Assembly: GCA_014155875.1 (NCBI GenBank)
Contig: JACEFZ010021371.1
Location: 2,063,501 to 2,127,500, forward strand
Source: Cepaea nemoralis
Taxonomy: Eukaryota; Mollusca; Gastropoda; Stylommatophora; Helicidae
Direction of reading: 5' to 3'
Length of the DNA: 64,000 nt
Shown here piece by piece: positions 34,106-45,941 of this stretch. Made by a program: the position numbers and the translations under genes. The number at the start of each line of letters is the position of its first letter. Positions within the stretch are counted from its first letter, which is position 1. Under the pieces are notes generated by a model. That model had not been told where the DNA came from, made no database searches, and saw only the letters and a list, made by a program, of their open reading frames with translations.

Positions 34106-34830
34106 GCTCTATTCTAGTACAACAATCCTGTATATACTGTTTTTCCCTTTCCTGTGCTCTTTCTTATTTCTTGTGTTAAAGATGTATACTTATCCTGCTT
34201 TTATCGGATTTTCCTCTTTCTGTTTCAGTTCCCTTCTTTGTTTTATTAATTCTAACGTGTCTGATGTAATGCGTGGCTCATATTGCTTATTCTTGGTCGG
34301 AATTAGATCTCTGGTTGCTGTTATCAAGATATCTCTAGCATGTACTGTCAATTCATCAGGTCCTCTATGTACATCAAGATCCCAAGACGATTCTTCACTT
34401 ATACGTTTTATTTGTGTGAGATCAAAATGAAATGGCCTTGGTCCTCGGGTAAGCCTTTTGAGTGTTATTTTCATATCTGCTTCTATTAACTGTGATCTGT
34501 ATCACCATATGCACTTCGTAGGGATTGTGCTGATGTTATGCTTAATACCCATCTTCGTTGTATTTTAATATAATCTATCTGGTTTTTGGTAGTAATGTCT
34601 GAAGACTTCCCTGTGTAGAGTCCTGTTAGCTGTTGTCTAAAAAGTGTGATGGCTGTCGTTAATTCATTTCCTTTGCAAAATTCAATTAATTTCTCACCTG
34701 CATCATTTCTGTTTACCAATACAAATTTTCCTAACACGTGTCTCCCAATTTCAGATTTTTCTGTACCTACTTTTGCATTAAAGTCTCCCATTATTATTGT
34801 TATGTCATTATGACCAATCTGATCTAATTT
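34106..34830 (-). pseudogene. APE-type LINE endonuclease and linker
   Basis: From 34800 downward: MGDFNAKVGTEKSEIG (APE motif GDFNA.VG), RNDAGEKLIEFCKGNEL, QIDYIKIQRRWV, then after a frameshift the linker with RGPRPFHFDLTQIKRISEES and PTKNKQYEPRITSDTLELIK. It lacks the catalytic N-terminal QET region and RT. It is probably the same family as 36890-38940. Confidence 0.85.
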
Positions 34831-34873
34831 GTCCTAGAGTGCCTTGCCTCTCCAGTGATCTCCACTAATTCCT

Positions 34874-35400
<527 letters not shown>

Positions 35401-35505
35401 AACCATCGGTCTATCAACATCTAGGTATGACACCCTATACCCATTGCACCTCAAGGCGTGGGAAAGATCCAATTACTTACTTATATATAAATACATTCAA
35501 TACAG

Positions 35506-35736
35506 GTCATTACACAGGAAGACTTATACAAGGCAGATGAACAACTTACGAAAGAAATATTATGGTATGCAGGATATACTGCTTTGACAGTTGTCATATT
35601 TCTAGTCATTGTGGCCTGTTTTGCTTCTGACCCCAGAGCGTGCATAATTGCTTTCGGAACAGGAAGTCCATGCTGCTTATTATGCCCCTGTGTTAAAAAC
35701 CTGTACAAATACACAGATCCAGCAAAGTTAATACAG
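35506..35736 (+). CDS. probable internal exon of an unidentified host membrane protein
   Basis: A 231-bp open segment lies between an AG (ttcaatacag at 35505) and a strong donor GTATGT at 35737. It is exactly 77 codons, phase 0 at both ends. It encodes VITQEDLYKADEQLTKEILW, then a single hydrophobic transmembrane-type segment (YTALTVVIFLVIVACFA), a Cys-rich stretch (FGTGSPCCLLCPCVKNLY) and KYTDPAKLIQ. The Cys cluster next to the membrane could be palmitoylated. Codon use is unlike the LINE frames and there is no transposon signature. Neighbouring exons are not visible in the window. I do not recognise the protein. A chance open frame is possible but the splice sites and phase make it unlikely. 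Confidence 0.55.
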
Positions 35737-36415
35737 GTATGTCTGTCTTTGTGTAGTAGATGCCATTGTTGAATGTTATCTGGGTTTGAATAGTACCAGG
35801 TGTACATCATTTGCATTTAATGCACAATGCTACATTGTGCTTTCATTCGTGCCACTTATCAAGCAATAGATGTAATATGTATAATTAAATTCATCAGAAA
35901 ATATAATACACATTACCAACTCCACCGAAAATAACAGATAATAATTACTAGACTCTTTGAGACACTGGCGAATGTAACTACATTTCTGGTAAAATTAAAG
36001 CTGCACATTTATTGCTGCAATATCTAGCATATGCAGAACATAGAAAAATGTTCTGATCAACACCAGCTCCATTTCAAAACGCAATGTCGAGATGTTAACA
36101 AGCTTAAGTTGATTGCTGCTTTATTTGGTTTATTAATAATTAGTTTTAACCATCAGTTCGGCACACACTGGCATTTAATTGTTGGTGAAGGTGAGAAAAA
36201 TAATAATAAATGTCTCCTTTCTGCTAATAAAGAAATAATCCCTGGATACTCATGAAAATAGCTAATAAGTGTCTCGTAGAAATGACAGATGTATCTGTTC
36301 CGCAGGAGTAGGAAAGGGGGATTTAGCTATCTAGAATATGTTAACGAAGAAACAATTAGATAAGGCAGGGTACATCCCTAATTTATCCTCTCCTGTAAAA
36401 TTATATTTGACTCCC
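35737..36415. other. AT-rich non-coding stretch (possible intron)
   Basis: It follows the exon. No repeat or protein recognised. Confidence 0.5.
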
Positions 36416-36419
36416 CCAC

Positions 36420-36457
<38 letters not shown>

Positions 36458-36560
36458 TTCCTCTTGAGCCTAAGTCGGCGCATAGGGCAGAAGTCATGGC
36501 TCTCCATGTCTGGCGGTTCGCTGCTACCTGTTGTAGATCTTGGATGTTCGTTTACGAGGG
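36416..36560 (-). pseudogene. LINE 3' end with (AACT)n tail
   Basis: Minus strand reads DLQQVAANRQTWRAMTSALC, a conserved RTE-like LINE C-terminal phrase, then a tail of about eight AACT units (plus strand agtt at 36420-36454). Confidence 0.7.
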
Positions 36561-36750
36561 CCAGCCGCACCATTTCGTAACTGGATGGCTGATTGTCCAG
36601 TGGCTAAAATGAGAGGTATGAATAGACGAAATGAAGATGTGCAGTTTCTTTTTGTTTACACATCTCAGATCATGTCAATACATTTACTTGAACATGTGCG
36701 AATAGCAACGTAATTCAGTGTCTCCCAGAGAGGGTCACACATGTTAATCT

Positions 36751-36779
36751 CCCTCTGTCTCTGTCTCTGTCTCTGTCTG

Positions 36780-36868
<89 letters not shown>
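36751..36868. repeat. (CT)n microsatellite with (CTCTGT) head
   Basis: About 40 CT units preceded by six CTCTGT-type units. Confidence 0.98.
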
Positions 36869-36870
<2 letters not shown>

Positions 36871-36889
36871 CTTGTTTCTTAACATATGC

Positions 36890-37677
36890 TGTCTATATAG
36901 GTTATGAAAAGCGAAGGGACAGGAAACAACCTTGTCGTACTCCGGATTTTATGGTGAAGGGTTCTGAGTGACCCCAAGTTGCTCTTACTATGCATTCACT
37001 GTTGTTGTATAAGCTTCTACATAAGTTTATTAGATGTGGTGTACTCACTCCATATTGTTTAAGAGTTTCCCACAGCTTTTTTCTTCTACTCTATCAAATG
37101 CCTTTTCTTGGTCGACAAAGGCTAAGTAGAGTGTTTCGTTAAATTCGATTGATGTTTTTCTATAAGTTGCCTAAAAGCAAAAATGGCATCTATATATCCT
37201 TTGTTTTTCCTAAATCCAAGTTGTTTCGCTTAGCTGGGGTTCGTAATTTTTTTTCAAGAATTGCGTAAAATATGTTCCCAGTGTGACTCAAAAAGGAAAC
37301 ACTGTATTGTGTGCAGTCTCTTTTTCTGCCTTTGGTTGTTGTTGTTTTTTTCTTTCCAAACTTGGATAATTATGGCGCTTCCCCAGTCTCGTGGTTCTGT
37401 TGTTCAACCCAAACATGGCTGAATAGTCTATGTAGCCATGCTGTTCCTACTTCTCTTGCTGCTTTAATTGGTTCATTTTGAATTTCATCTTGTCCCGGGG
37501 ATTTATTCAATGGGGCTAATCTGACGGCTTCTAGAATTCTTCTTCAAATATGTCTGGTTCTAATTCTTCGGTGACATCTGTTTCGGTTTCTTGAATTCCT
37601 GTGACATCTGATGGATTATTGAGAAGTTGTTTGAAGTACTGCTTCCATCTTATTATGATTTGTTTTTGTTCACTAAT
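36890..37677 (-). pseudogene. APE-type LINE RT motifs 1-5 (part of an interrupted element)
   Basis: From 37677 downward: QIIIRWKQYFKQLLNNPSD (linker), LAPLNKSPGQDEIQNEP (K.PG.D motif), LRKNKGYIDAIFAF-type motif 2, YLAFVDQEKAFDRVEE (motif A), TIKSGVRQGCFLS (motif 4-5). It ends at the (CT)n array before the catalytic YADD box. Its upstream part is at 38290-38940. Confidence 0.85.
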
Positions 37678-37689
37678 TGTTTCTCCATT

Positions 37690-38277
37690 GATAATGGGCG
37701 AGTCTTGAAAAAGGAGAGCCTGGCATATGAGACTACGACCTCCAGCATGAGAATGGAGGTGGAGGCAGTAACAGCGGCATTCCGGTGGCTAGAGGAGACT
37801 ACTGCAACACACGTTGTGTTCATTACGGATTCAAAGAATATGCTTAGCAAGGTGGAGAAAAGAATGTTTCGTGTGGAATGGCTCTCGTCGCTTCAGAGGT
37901 CACAGATTGTGAGAATTGTATGGATATTTTGCCCTGGCCATGCGGGTGTACGGGGGAATGAACAGGCTGATAGGCTAGCAGGGAATGCATCTCTTGGTGG
38001 TATCTTGCCTATGGACAAGGGGGAGGTGGTCGTGCACTTGTGGGACCAGGTGGAGAAGGCGGAGATACCCATATGTGGAAAGAATGAGTTTGCGGTGGAT
38101 CGGCAGGGGTTCTGGAATAATTCAAAACTGAGAGGGAAGACCAGGAGAACATTTATCCAGATAGCGGTGGGAACGATTAGTAGTATGACTCTTCGCTGGC
38201 TGTTGAACGAGGGGACTGAGCACGCATGGGAATGTCCTGAGTGCAGTGATGTTGGTTCTTGACTCAACTCAACTCAA
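37690..38277 (+). mobile_element. I-like LINE RNase H fragment with 12-bp TSD
   Basis: Flanked by TGTTTCTCCATT at 37678-37689 and 38278-38289. The insert holds an almost intact RNase H (EVEAVTAAFRWLEE, HVVFITDSKNMLSKV, RIVWIFCPGHAGVRGNEQAD, RLAGNASLGG) and the C-terminal WLLNEGTEHAWECPECSDVG, ending in a (CTCAA)n tail. The catalytic residues D, E, D and the HAG.RGNE.AD motif are present. The RT is absent because of 5' truncation. Confidence 0.93.
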
Positions 38278-38289
38278 TGTTTCTCCATT

Positions 38290-38940
38290 TTCACTGTTAA
38301 TTATTTCAGTTGGGTCAAAGGGTTTTCCTCTGGTTCTCATTGCACTTATCTTTTTGTAGAAGATTCTAGTTGCCTCCTTGCTGTGTTTAGTTAGGGTTTC
38401 CCCATACTCGTCCCAGTCTTTTTGTTTTTATTTCTTTACTAATCTGTTTACATGTCTTCTCGCTATTCGATATTCTATGTAATCCTGTTCCTGTTTGGTC
38501 TTCAACAACTTTTTATTTATTTTTTTCCTGTTTGTCTTTTCCAGCTTTATTTACCTCTGCTTTCTACCAACTTGTTATTTTCTTTATCCGTGTTTTGCGT
38601 TTTTTAGTGGTTCCACGTGTTATTTTTGCAGTATTTAAAATGCTTGATTTGAAGATCTTACATTCTTCTTCCACTGTTTTTCTTGCTATAGGTAATTTTA
38701 CAAAGATTTCAGTTAGTTCTTGCTCTTAAATTTTCCTCACATGCCTCGTCTTTAAGGTTTTTTAAGTTTACTGATTCGCATGGCACGTATTTTCTTGATC
38801 TTTGCTTTCTTCTTCTGTTGTTTCTTATTGTGGCAACAACAGCTTTGTAGTCTGTGTTTATACTTAAGCTGGGCACTTTCCTTGCATCTGATATATTTCC
38901 CTTTCTGTTATTTTTTGTTAATATTAAACAATTTGGCTTT
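38290..38940 (-). pseudogene. APE-type LINE linker (upstream part of the interrupted element)
   Basis: Minus strand reads degenerate linker sequence such as CLILTKNNRKGNISDARKVP, IRNNRRRKQRSRKYVPC and RGKPFDPTEIINSENGE, which runs directly into NGETISEQKQ at 37677 once the insertion is removed. Confidence 0.8.
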
Positions 38941-38952
38941 TGGTATCTAGAT

Positions 38953-41110
38953 CAGTGGTTACCAAGCTTTTCAAGCAGAGGGCCATATCTACTATTTTCG
39001 GTAGTTAAGCGGGCCTCAACGTTATAAAATTATAAAAGTCGTGCAATATCATTCTTACCTTTCTTAACTTTCGTCAACAAAATTCTAAAACTTTAAAGGC
39101 AGTCAGTGTCAGTACTACGCTGCGGTCATTTTTTTTTTTTTTTAATTTGTTTGTTGTTTTTTTGTTTTTTTTTGGTTTAAAATCAAAAGTTCATTTAACA
39201 ATAAATTTTAAATCAGTTTCGAAAATCGCTATTAATGTAATTAATTTACAATTGTAACTGTTCTTCATAACCAGTTACTTAAGTTCAGATGCCAGTCAAT
39301 CAATGTCTGGGCACAAATATGTCGTGCCCAAAGTCATAAGCGCAGCTAGGCTACTGTCGGTGAGTCTGGAACGTTGCTGGTGTTTTATAACGGTCATTTC
39401 GGAATATGCCTGCTCGCATCTGTAAGTTGAACCAAAACGACAAATGTAACTCTGGGCGAATGAACGCAAGTGTTCAAATTGCTCGACAGGCAATATTCGC
39501 CAGTATGAAATCATATGATCAGCTGAAGGTGAAGCAGGTAGCTCCAGAAATTTACATCTCTGTGCAGAATTGCATTTCAAATCAATAACTTCGTGCTGAA
39601 GGTTTTGCTGTAATTGACAGAGCTTGACATCAGGAAATACGAACGGATTTAAGAAGAGGGCAACATTATCATCGTCTATTGTGAACTCTTGAAATCTCGA
39701 CTGAAAGATATCCAGAAGACTTTCAACTTTTACTTTGTACTGTAACAAGTCATATTTCATTTCCACCACAAGATGGAAACGCCTCTAAAGTTCCTTCAGT
39801 AAGCTGTCCGACAAACAGTCGTAGTCTCATTTTAAAATAAGAAATGTCATCGCACAAATTTGTGAATAGTTTGTTTTTGCCCTGGATCCTCGCATTTAAA
39901 GAGTTTAAATGAGAAGTGATGTCCACCAAAGATGCCAGGTCATTAAGCCAGTCATCGTTCAGCAGACATTCCCGTTCTGTAGGCAATGCATTTTTTTTTT
40001 CCAGACAGAAACGTGGCAGAAATTTCCCTTTAGATAGCCATCTGACATCACAGTGTGACAGTAGCTCACCGTATTCATCGTTCAGGTCTGGTAGAAACTA
40101 TCTGAACACATGCCTGTTCAGCGCCTTACTTTGAATTTTCTTCATACATCTCAAAAGTACATCCATGACATGTTTCAGATTTAATGTCTTTCCACACAGA
40201 GCTTCTTGGTGAATGATACAATGATATTTTAATATAGTGCTGCCAAGAAACTGTTCCTATAATGCTAGACATCCAGACTTGTTACCCGTCAAAGCCTGAG
40301 CACCATCGGTGCAAACACTGTCCAATTTGGTCCATTCTACGTTGTTTTTCTTTACACACAACTTCAGAGTTTCAAACAGATCAGTCCCTTTGATGGTTGC
40401 TTGCATTGATTTAAGTCCTAGAAGTTCTTCAATGACTTCAAAATTATCGTTTATTGCTCATATAAAAACTGACACATGAGCTGTGTCAGAAATGTCAGTG
40501 GATTCATCCACTGCCAAAGAAAAACAAAATTTACAAGTGTAATATGTGCTGCTACTTGAAGATGAACATCGTTGGCTATTTCTTCAACTCGCCTGGCCAT
40601 AGTATTATTATACAAAGGAATCTGATCACATGTTGTTTCACACTTTTTATCGCCAAGCATTCTAGCATCAATTTTAAGGGAAGGCTTGATTATTTCTTCT
40701 GCATCGGTGAACGGCTTATTTTCACGAGCCATCAGAAGAGCGACTATTGCTCTGTTCGTTAGCCTTTGTAAAAAATTACTGCTGCCTGGTCAGAGAACTT
40801 TCGCTATGAAATCTTTTCTTAACTACGAAATGATCGGATATTGAGCATTTATGTCTGAATGTGTGGTCGTGAAGCGCCGTTCCAGATTAAATCTTTTCTA
40901 ACAGAAACACAAAATCCGCAGCAAACTGGTTTACCACTACATCTAGGCATAAACATAAATTTCTCCATCCAATCTTGGTTGAATTCACTACAAGCAACAT
41001 CTTCACATTTTCGCTTTTTACCATTGTTTGATTTTAGATTTTCCACACTCATGTTTATAGGCCTTAACGGTAAATTTTAATGTGAACAAAAAATCTAAAT
41101 TCAACACACC
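38953..41110 (-). mobile_element. hAT element, GTF2IRD2-like, second copy
   Basis: The 3' terminus at 38953 is CAGTGGTTACCAAGCTTTTC, preceded by a palindromic atctagat (38945-38952) that fits the hAT nTCTAGAn target. On the minus strand come a BED-type start (41052-40849), a catalytic-region remnant (40732-40451), insertion-domain motifs (YHCIIHQEALCGK), SLVDITSHLNSLNARIQGKN and the dimerisation end (39769-39296). The 5' terminus and second TSD are not recognised near 41110. Confidence 0.88.
39296..41052 (-). pseudogene. hAT transposase of the 38.95-kb element, degenerate
   Basis: The reading begins MSVENLKSNNGKKRKCEDVA and CCGFCVSVRKDLIWNGASRP (BED-type finger C-x2-C), continues FTDAEEIIKPSLKIDARMLG and CETTCDQIPLYNNTMARRVE, then (through frameshifts) VEWTKLDSVCTDGAQALTGN, LKYHCIIHQEALCGKTL, LNDLASLVDITSHLNSLNAR, FRLRLFVGQLTEGTL-type sequence and finally YWRILPVEQFEHLRSFAQSY plus CEQAYSEMTVIKHQQRSRLT. 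The catalytic DDE-type acid (V.TDGA) is visible. At least five breaks. Confidence 0.9.
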
Positions 41111-41129
41111 ACTACCGCTCTGCTAAACA

Positions 41130-42206
41130 ATTGTAACGGACGACAACATGCCGCCTTGCGCACTCTGATTGGTCGACAAGGCTGGGATATGGGATCCTGT
41201 GTTCCATTGTCGGGAAGTCAAGGAGGTATCTCATTGCTACACAGCTGGTGTCTTTCGTGCAGCCGAAAATGATGCGCATGGCTTCGTTTTGTACCTTTTC
41301 AAGTCCTCCAATCTGTGTAGGGCTGACAGTGAGGATGGCCAGGGCATACTCGATGCGTGAAAGCACCAGTCCTTGGAACAGAAGTATTAGCAGTCTTTGC
41401 TCGATATTGGCAGTCGCCATGACTCTCATTGCTGACAAACCTTTTCGAGCTTTCATTATAACATAATCTACATGATCTCTGAAGGATAGGCTTCGATCAA
41501 GCCTCACGCCAAGATATGTCATCGACTGTGTTCTACTCAAAATGCTCCCATCCATTCTTTCTGCCGGCAGGTCTGTTTTCACAATAGGGTTGTTTAGGGA
41601 GGACCATGTAACCGATGCCTTTGCAGGGTTGACAAGGGCACCGACATCAGCGCACCATGAGGAAATTCGATCTAGTTCGCCCTCCATATCATTGGTAACC
41701 ACCTGTCTATCTCGACCCTGTCGGTACACGAGAATGTCGTCAACAAATGACAGAGTCATACCCCTCCCGTCCAACTGTTGTTCAGTGATCGGCACCGTAT
41801 ACGCGTTGAATAGTACTGGTGACAGTGGTGAACCCTGCGGCAATCCTAGACATATCGTTATCGGCTAAGAAGACCAACTCCCGCATCTTAGCACCACATT
41901 CCTTTGGAGCAGAACTGCAGCTATCCATCGTACAAGCTGAGGGTGCACTTTCAGTCTGAGGAGGGTTTGCATCAAGTGCTCGAAGGATACTCTATTGTAT
42001 GCGTCCTCAAAGTCTATGGCAGCCTCACATGTCTCTTCTCTGCCCTGAAATCCTTCGTAAACATCTTGAGCAAAGACCGCCGCATTCAGCCATGACTGTT
42101 TGTTATGTCTGTATCCTCCAAGTGTGGGCGGGAAACAGCCGAGCTGTTCCAAGTCACAAGCAAGTCTGTGTGCTACAATTTTCTCCAGTAGCTTGCCAAC
42201 GCGCAA
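41130..42206 (-). pseudogene. I-like LINE reverse transcriptase, 5'-truncated, third copy
   Basis: From 42206: VGKLLEKIVAHRLACDLEQL (motif 1-2), FPPTLGGYRHNKQSWLNAAV, AAIDFEDAYNRVSFEHL (motif A), then frameshift to MPQGSPLSPVLFNAYTVPIT (motif 4), the catalytic LSFVDDILVYRQGR (FVDD), VNPAKASVTW, MTYLGVRLDRSLSFRDHVDY, ALAILTVSPTQI and IIFGCTKDTSCVAM. It stops at about 41150 where hAT-related sequence starts, so the RNase H half is lost. Confidence 0.9.
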
Positions 42207-42832
42207 CTATCAAGGAATTCGCACTCGTGATTCCCCAAGCACACCAACACACGTTAAGTAGCGGTCACATTCGCTCGCACTGAAGTCTCTACTACTCTAT
42301 TCTTCCTCTCAACACAGTCACGCATCCTCTCTCATCCATGTCCGAGTCCCGTCTGCCGTTCCCTACTCAGATATGTGGTCACGAGGTACTTGACCCTCGT
42401 GGAGTCCGTAGAGGTCATGCTAGTCGAGTCTTTCCTGCACTCGCCTGTTTAGCAGGCGTACTGCGTCATTCAGTCTAAGGTGACCCTGTCCTGTCACTCA
42501 AGGGCACAGTCCTAACCTACTGTTATAGGCGTCTGGACCGGTCTACTATCCCCGTACTATTCCCGTGTCCTATGTCTGTCCTCTGTCCTCTGTTATGTCA
42601 TACCTAGGACCTTGACAGTAGGGGAGCCGAGGGGCCTCCACGGAAGCACTTCCACGACAAAAGGGGTGTGGGAGCCGAGGGAGTATCTCTGGTCCATTGA
42701 TACACTCTAAATCGGCGGCGGGGACCGGGGGGGGGGGGCCGCCTATGTCTTCACCTAAGATGAAAACCAGAATCCCACAATAGCCATCAGGGTCTTTGGG
42801 TGGGACAATGGACCAGCGATACTCCGAACAAC
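42207..42832. other. Polinton left non-coding end
   Basis: It lies between the LINE and PolB. It is GC-rich, with a G12 run at 42727-42738 and paired phrases gggagccgagggg (42622, 42670). A candidate terminus AGTAGCGG at 42257 has an inverted partner ccgctact at 50275-50282, but 8 bp is weak and the flanking 6-mers differ. Confidence 0.35.
42727..42738. repeat. poly-G tract (12 G)
   Basis: Direct reading, upstream of the readable PolB frame. Confidence 0.95.
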
Positions 42833-45342
42833 TACTCTCAAGCGTAACAAAATCAACCTCTTGCTCTTAAGTAAGGATGAGAATAGGCACTATGTCTGGG
42901 TCAAGAACGTGGGACGTTTTCTATAAGGAAACAGCAAACTCAAGAGTAAGAAGTTTCCATGCCTCAACTGCCTCCACGTATACTCCTCTCAGGAAGCCTT
43001 GGAGCAGCACGAGCCACTCTGCCAAGACATCAACACAGCCAGTCAAGTGAATGTTATGCCAGAGGAGGGAAACAACATCATGAAATTTAAGTCCCACCAG
43101 AGACAGATGAGGGCACCATACATCATATACGCAGGCTTTGAGACATTGAACATTCCAGTAGAGGGAGCGGCAATGGACCCAAGCCAGAGCAACACACGAC
43201 AACTCACCGAGCAACCCGCGGTGTGGCTTCGGCTACACCATTGTACGCTCTGACGGTCTCATCACAAACCCAGTCATATATAGGGGGAGGACGCCGCCAA
43301 TGAATTCCTCCGACGCATGGGGCGAGAGCTGGCCATCATCCTCAATAAGTTACAGCGGCCGGCCCTAATGGTGCAGGGTGAAAAGGACCGCGAAGACTTT
43401 GCCACATCCACGACCTGCCATATCAGTGACGAGCCACTGGAAGTGGATAAGGTGCAAGACCATTGCCACATTACGGGTAAATACCGAGGCGCCGCCCACA
43501 ATGCCTTTAATCTAGCGTGGCGCATCAACAAAGACAAGCTGAGGGTGCCAGTAGTCTTCCACAATCTAAAAGGATACGACTCCCACCTCATCATCCAAGC
43601 AGCCGGCCAGTTGGACTGGGGCAAAAGAACCGTGTACAAGAAGAAAAAAGATGAAGGATGGCAAACCAAAGAAGTAGACAACGCAACAATCACCTGCATA
43701 CCAAACACCATAGAGAAGTACGCCCCCTTCACAATCGGACAGCTGCAATACATTGACAGCCTGCAGTTCATGAACAGCTCCCTAGACACCCTAGTGGGAA
43801 ACCTCAGTGAGCTGTCGCACAGTGGCAAATCAATGGAATTAACGCACAGAGGCAACGACATAGTCGCAAGATGCGAGACGTGTAATACACAGAAGCATAC
43901 CCACTGGGCAACCTTAATGAGCAAGTTCAGGGCTACACTAAGCAAGTGCCATACACATCTCCTTCTCCGCAAGGGCATATACCCCTACGAATACATGGAC
44001 AGCCTCGAGCGCTTTGCTGAAGACTGCCTGCCACCCAAAGAGGCCTTCTACAGCAAGCTCACCCAAGAAGGAATCAGTGATGCCGACTAAGCCCATGCAC
44101 AAAGAGTGTGGCAGGAGCTCGGCTGCCAAACGCTCGGAGACTACCACGACTTATACCTGAAAACAGACATCCTTTTACTGGCCGACGTCTTCGAGACATT
44201 CCGAGACACCTGCATGCGGGTGTATATACTCAACCCAGCCCACTACATCAGTGCACCCGGCCTGGCGTGGTACGCGCTTCTAAAAAAGACGAAAGTGCAG
44301 CTCGAGCTCCTGACCGACCTGGACATGCACCTCTTCGTTGAGAAGGGTCTCCGAAGGGCGTGGCTATGGTCTCAAAGCGGTATGCCAAGGCCAACAACCC
44401 CAAGACCCCAGACTATAACCCCAAGACCCCCAAATCATGGATCATGTACCTCGATGCAAAAATAATCTATATGGCTGAGCCATGATGAAATACCTCCTCA
44501 CCAGCGGATTCCAATGGACTAATCCAACCCTCGAGGGGGTACTGAACACCCCCCAACAATGCCCCAGAGGGATGGCTTGTTGAGGTTGATATGAAGTACC
44601 CAGCACATCTGCACGAAGCCCACAGCGACTTTCCACCAGCCCCAGAAGCAATGTCCATCCCAGAGGCCTGGTTGATCGACTATCAGCGTGAGTTCCAGAA
44701 CAAACTGGGGGGGGGGGGGGTAAGTTCACGGAGCAAACAAAGCTGGTCCCTCACCTCCACAACAAGGAGCGATACATCGTCCACTACCGCAATCTCAAAC
44801 TCTATCACAATCTCGGTATAGAGGTCAGCCAGATCCACCGAGCCATCAAGTTCAATCAGACCCAATGGATGAAGCCCTACATAGGAATTAACACATCTAT
44901 ACGAACCCAAGCCAAGTCGGAATTTGAGAAGGATTTCTTCAAGTTGTTGAACAATGCCGTCTTCGGGAAGAGTATGGGGAATGTTCGTAAATGCATCAGA
45001 GTCAACCTTGTCAGAGGTACCGAGACCGACCGGCTCCGAAAATTAATCACCAGCCCCAACTATGAATCGTGTCGAATCTTCAAAGACTGCGGTGCACAGC
45101 ATCAAGACCAGAGTCCAGCTGAATAAACCTGTCTATTGCGGGCAAGCCATCCTGGACCTATCCAAGTACCTCATGTACGACTTCTGGTACAACAGGCTTA
45201 AGCCACAATATGGTAATAAAGTACAGCTCTGCTACACCGATACCGACTCTCTCCTGCTTCAGGTGGAGACTGATGATGTGTAAGCTGACATGAAAGCCCA
45301 CCCCGATTGGTACTATTCCAAATTCCGAAATTACGATTATAG
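42833..45342 (+). pseudogene. Polinton protein-primed family-B DNA polymerase, degenerate
   Basis: Ordered motifs: a C2H2 finger CLNCLHVYSSQEALEQH..C, ExoI YIIYAGFETL (usual D-x-E changed to G-x-E), FHNLKGYDSHLI (ExoII), YHDLYLKTDILLLADVFE (ExoIII), AHYISAPGLAWYALLK, a broken motif A (MYLDA... NLYG), motif B DFFKLLNNAVFGKSMGNV and motif C CYTDTDSLLLQ. The enzyme would replicate the element from a protein primer. At least six breaks: a stop near 42924, frameshifts at about 43270, 44350, 44480, the G14 run at 44707 and about 45095, plus stops at 44088 (TAA for Tyr) and 45281. The C-terminus is deleted at 45342 (see junction). The longest run is 43317-44090. Confidence 0.93.
44707..44720. repeat. 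poly-G tract (14 G) inside PolB
   Basis: It sits between NKLG and KFTEQTKLVPHLHNKERY, a place where a short Gly-encoding stretch is expected. The expansion shifts the frame. Confidence 0.95.
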
Positions 45343-45638
45343 CGTGAGGCGACGTCGACCACCGTCAAGGCATACCTATAGGTCCTGACCTTCCGACCAG
45401 AGTCAACGCGATCATGTAGGAGGAACAAGAGATCGGCTTGATGGACTGCATTCGGTGTGGACTCGGCGATGTAGGGCCGTGGAATATAGCGAGGCCTTCG
45501 TAGGTAGATCTGCCAGATGGCCTGCTTCTGAAGCCACGCCCGAGCATCGGCCTCACTAACCTTAGCCGCTGCAGCCAACTTCTTCGCTGCTGAAAGCCCT
45601 TTCCGATAACCTTGCGGGCTGTAGTAAACACGTTCCAT
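45343..45638 (-). pseudogene. Polinton retroviral-like integrase, N-terminal half
   Basis: From the ATG at 45638: MERVYYSPQGYRKGLSAAKK, LAAAAKVSEADARAWLQKQA, IYLRRPRYIPRPYI, then NAVHQADLLFLLHDRV and RYALTVVDVASRY. The H-D of the zinc-binding region and first catalytic Asp (QADLLFL) are present. The second Asp and the Glu of D,D-35-E are missing because the gene stops at 45343 in a fusion with the end of PolB. It would have inserted the element DNA into host DNA. Confidence 0.9.
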
Positions 45639-45671
45639 TATTGTAAAGCAATAACACATATCTTCAACGTG

Positions 45672-45869
45672 TTATAACAGCCACACCAAGAAGGTTATAT
45701 CTTTGAGTGGTGACTTGGGTCCAAGGATGAGTACTTTACCACCAACAATCTGACTCTTCCTTCCACCAAACACAGCACAGGTGCCACGCTTAGACGACCG
45801 CCCATTTCTCATCCTAGTAATCGCCCCACCCCTAATGGGGGTTTGCTTCTTACACCGAAGGCAATACAT
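45672..45869 (-). CDS. small four-Cys protein, copy 2 (DUF5679-like)
   Basis: Starts MYCLRCKKQTPIRGGA and continues RMRNGRSSKRGTCAVFGGRK. The family pattern is C-x2-C ... C-x2-C, a small zinc ribbon common in Polintons and large DNA viruses. Here the last pair is CAVF, so one Cys is lost and zinc binding may fail. The tail after SQIVGGKVLILGPK differs from copy 1 and is hydrophobic. The family name is from memory of the motif. Confidence 0.7.
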   Translation of the reverse strand: MYCLRCKKQTPIRGGAITRMRNGRSSKRGTCAVFGGRKSQIVGGKVLILGPKSPLKDITFLVWLL

Positions 45870-45941
45870 ATCGAATATACTGCAGGTGTCTATATATTCA
45901 AAACGAAGGCGCACCCATACCAAAGAGGCTATTGGCAGACA

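Noticed and set aside
36031..36255. 74-codon open frame after the probable exon
   Set aside because: No homology recognised, poor splice sites and AT-rich composition.
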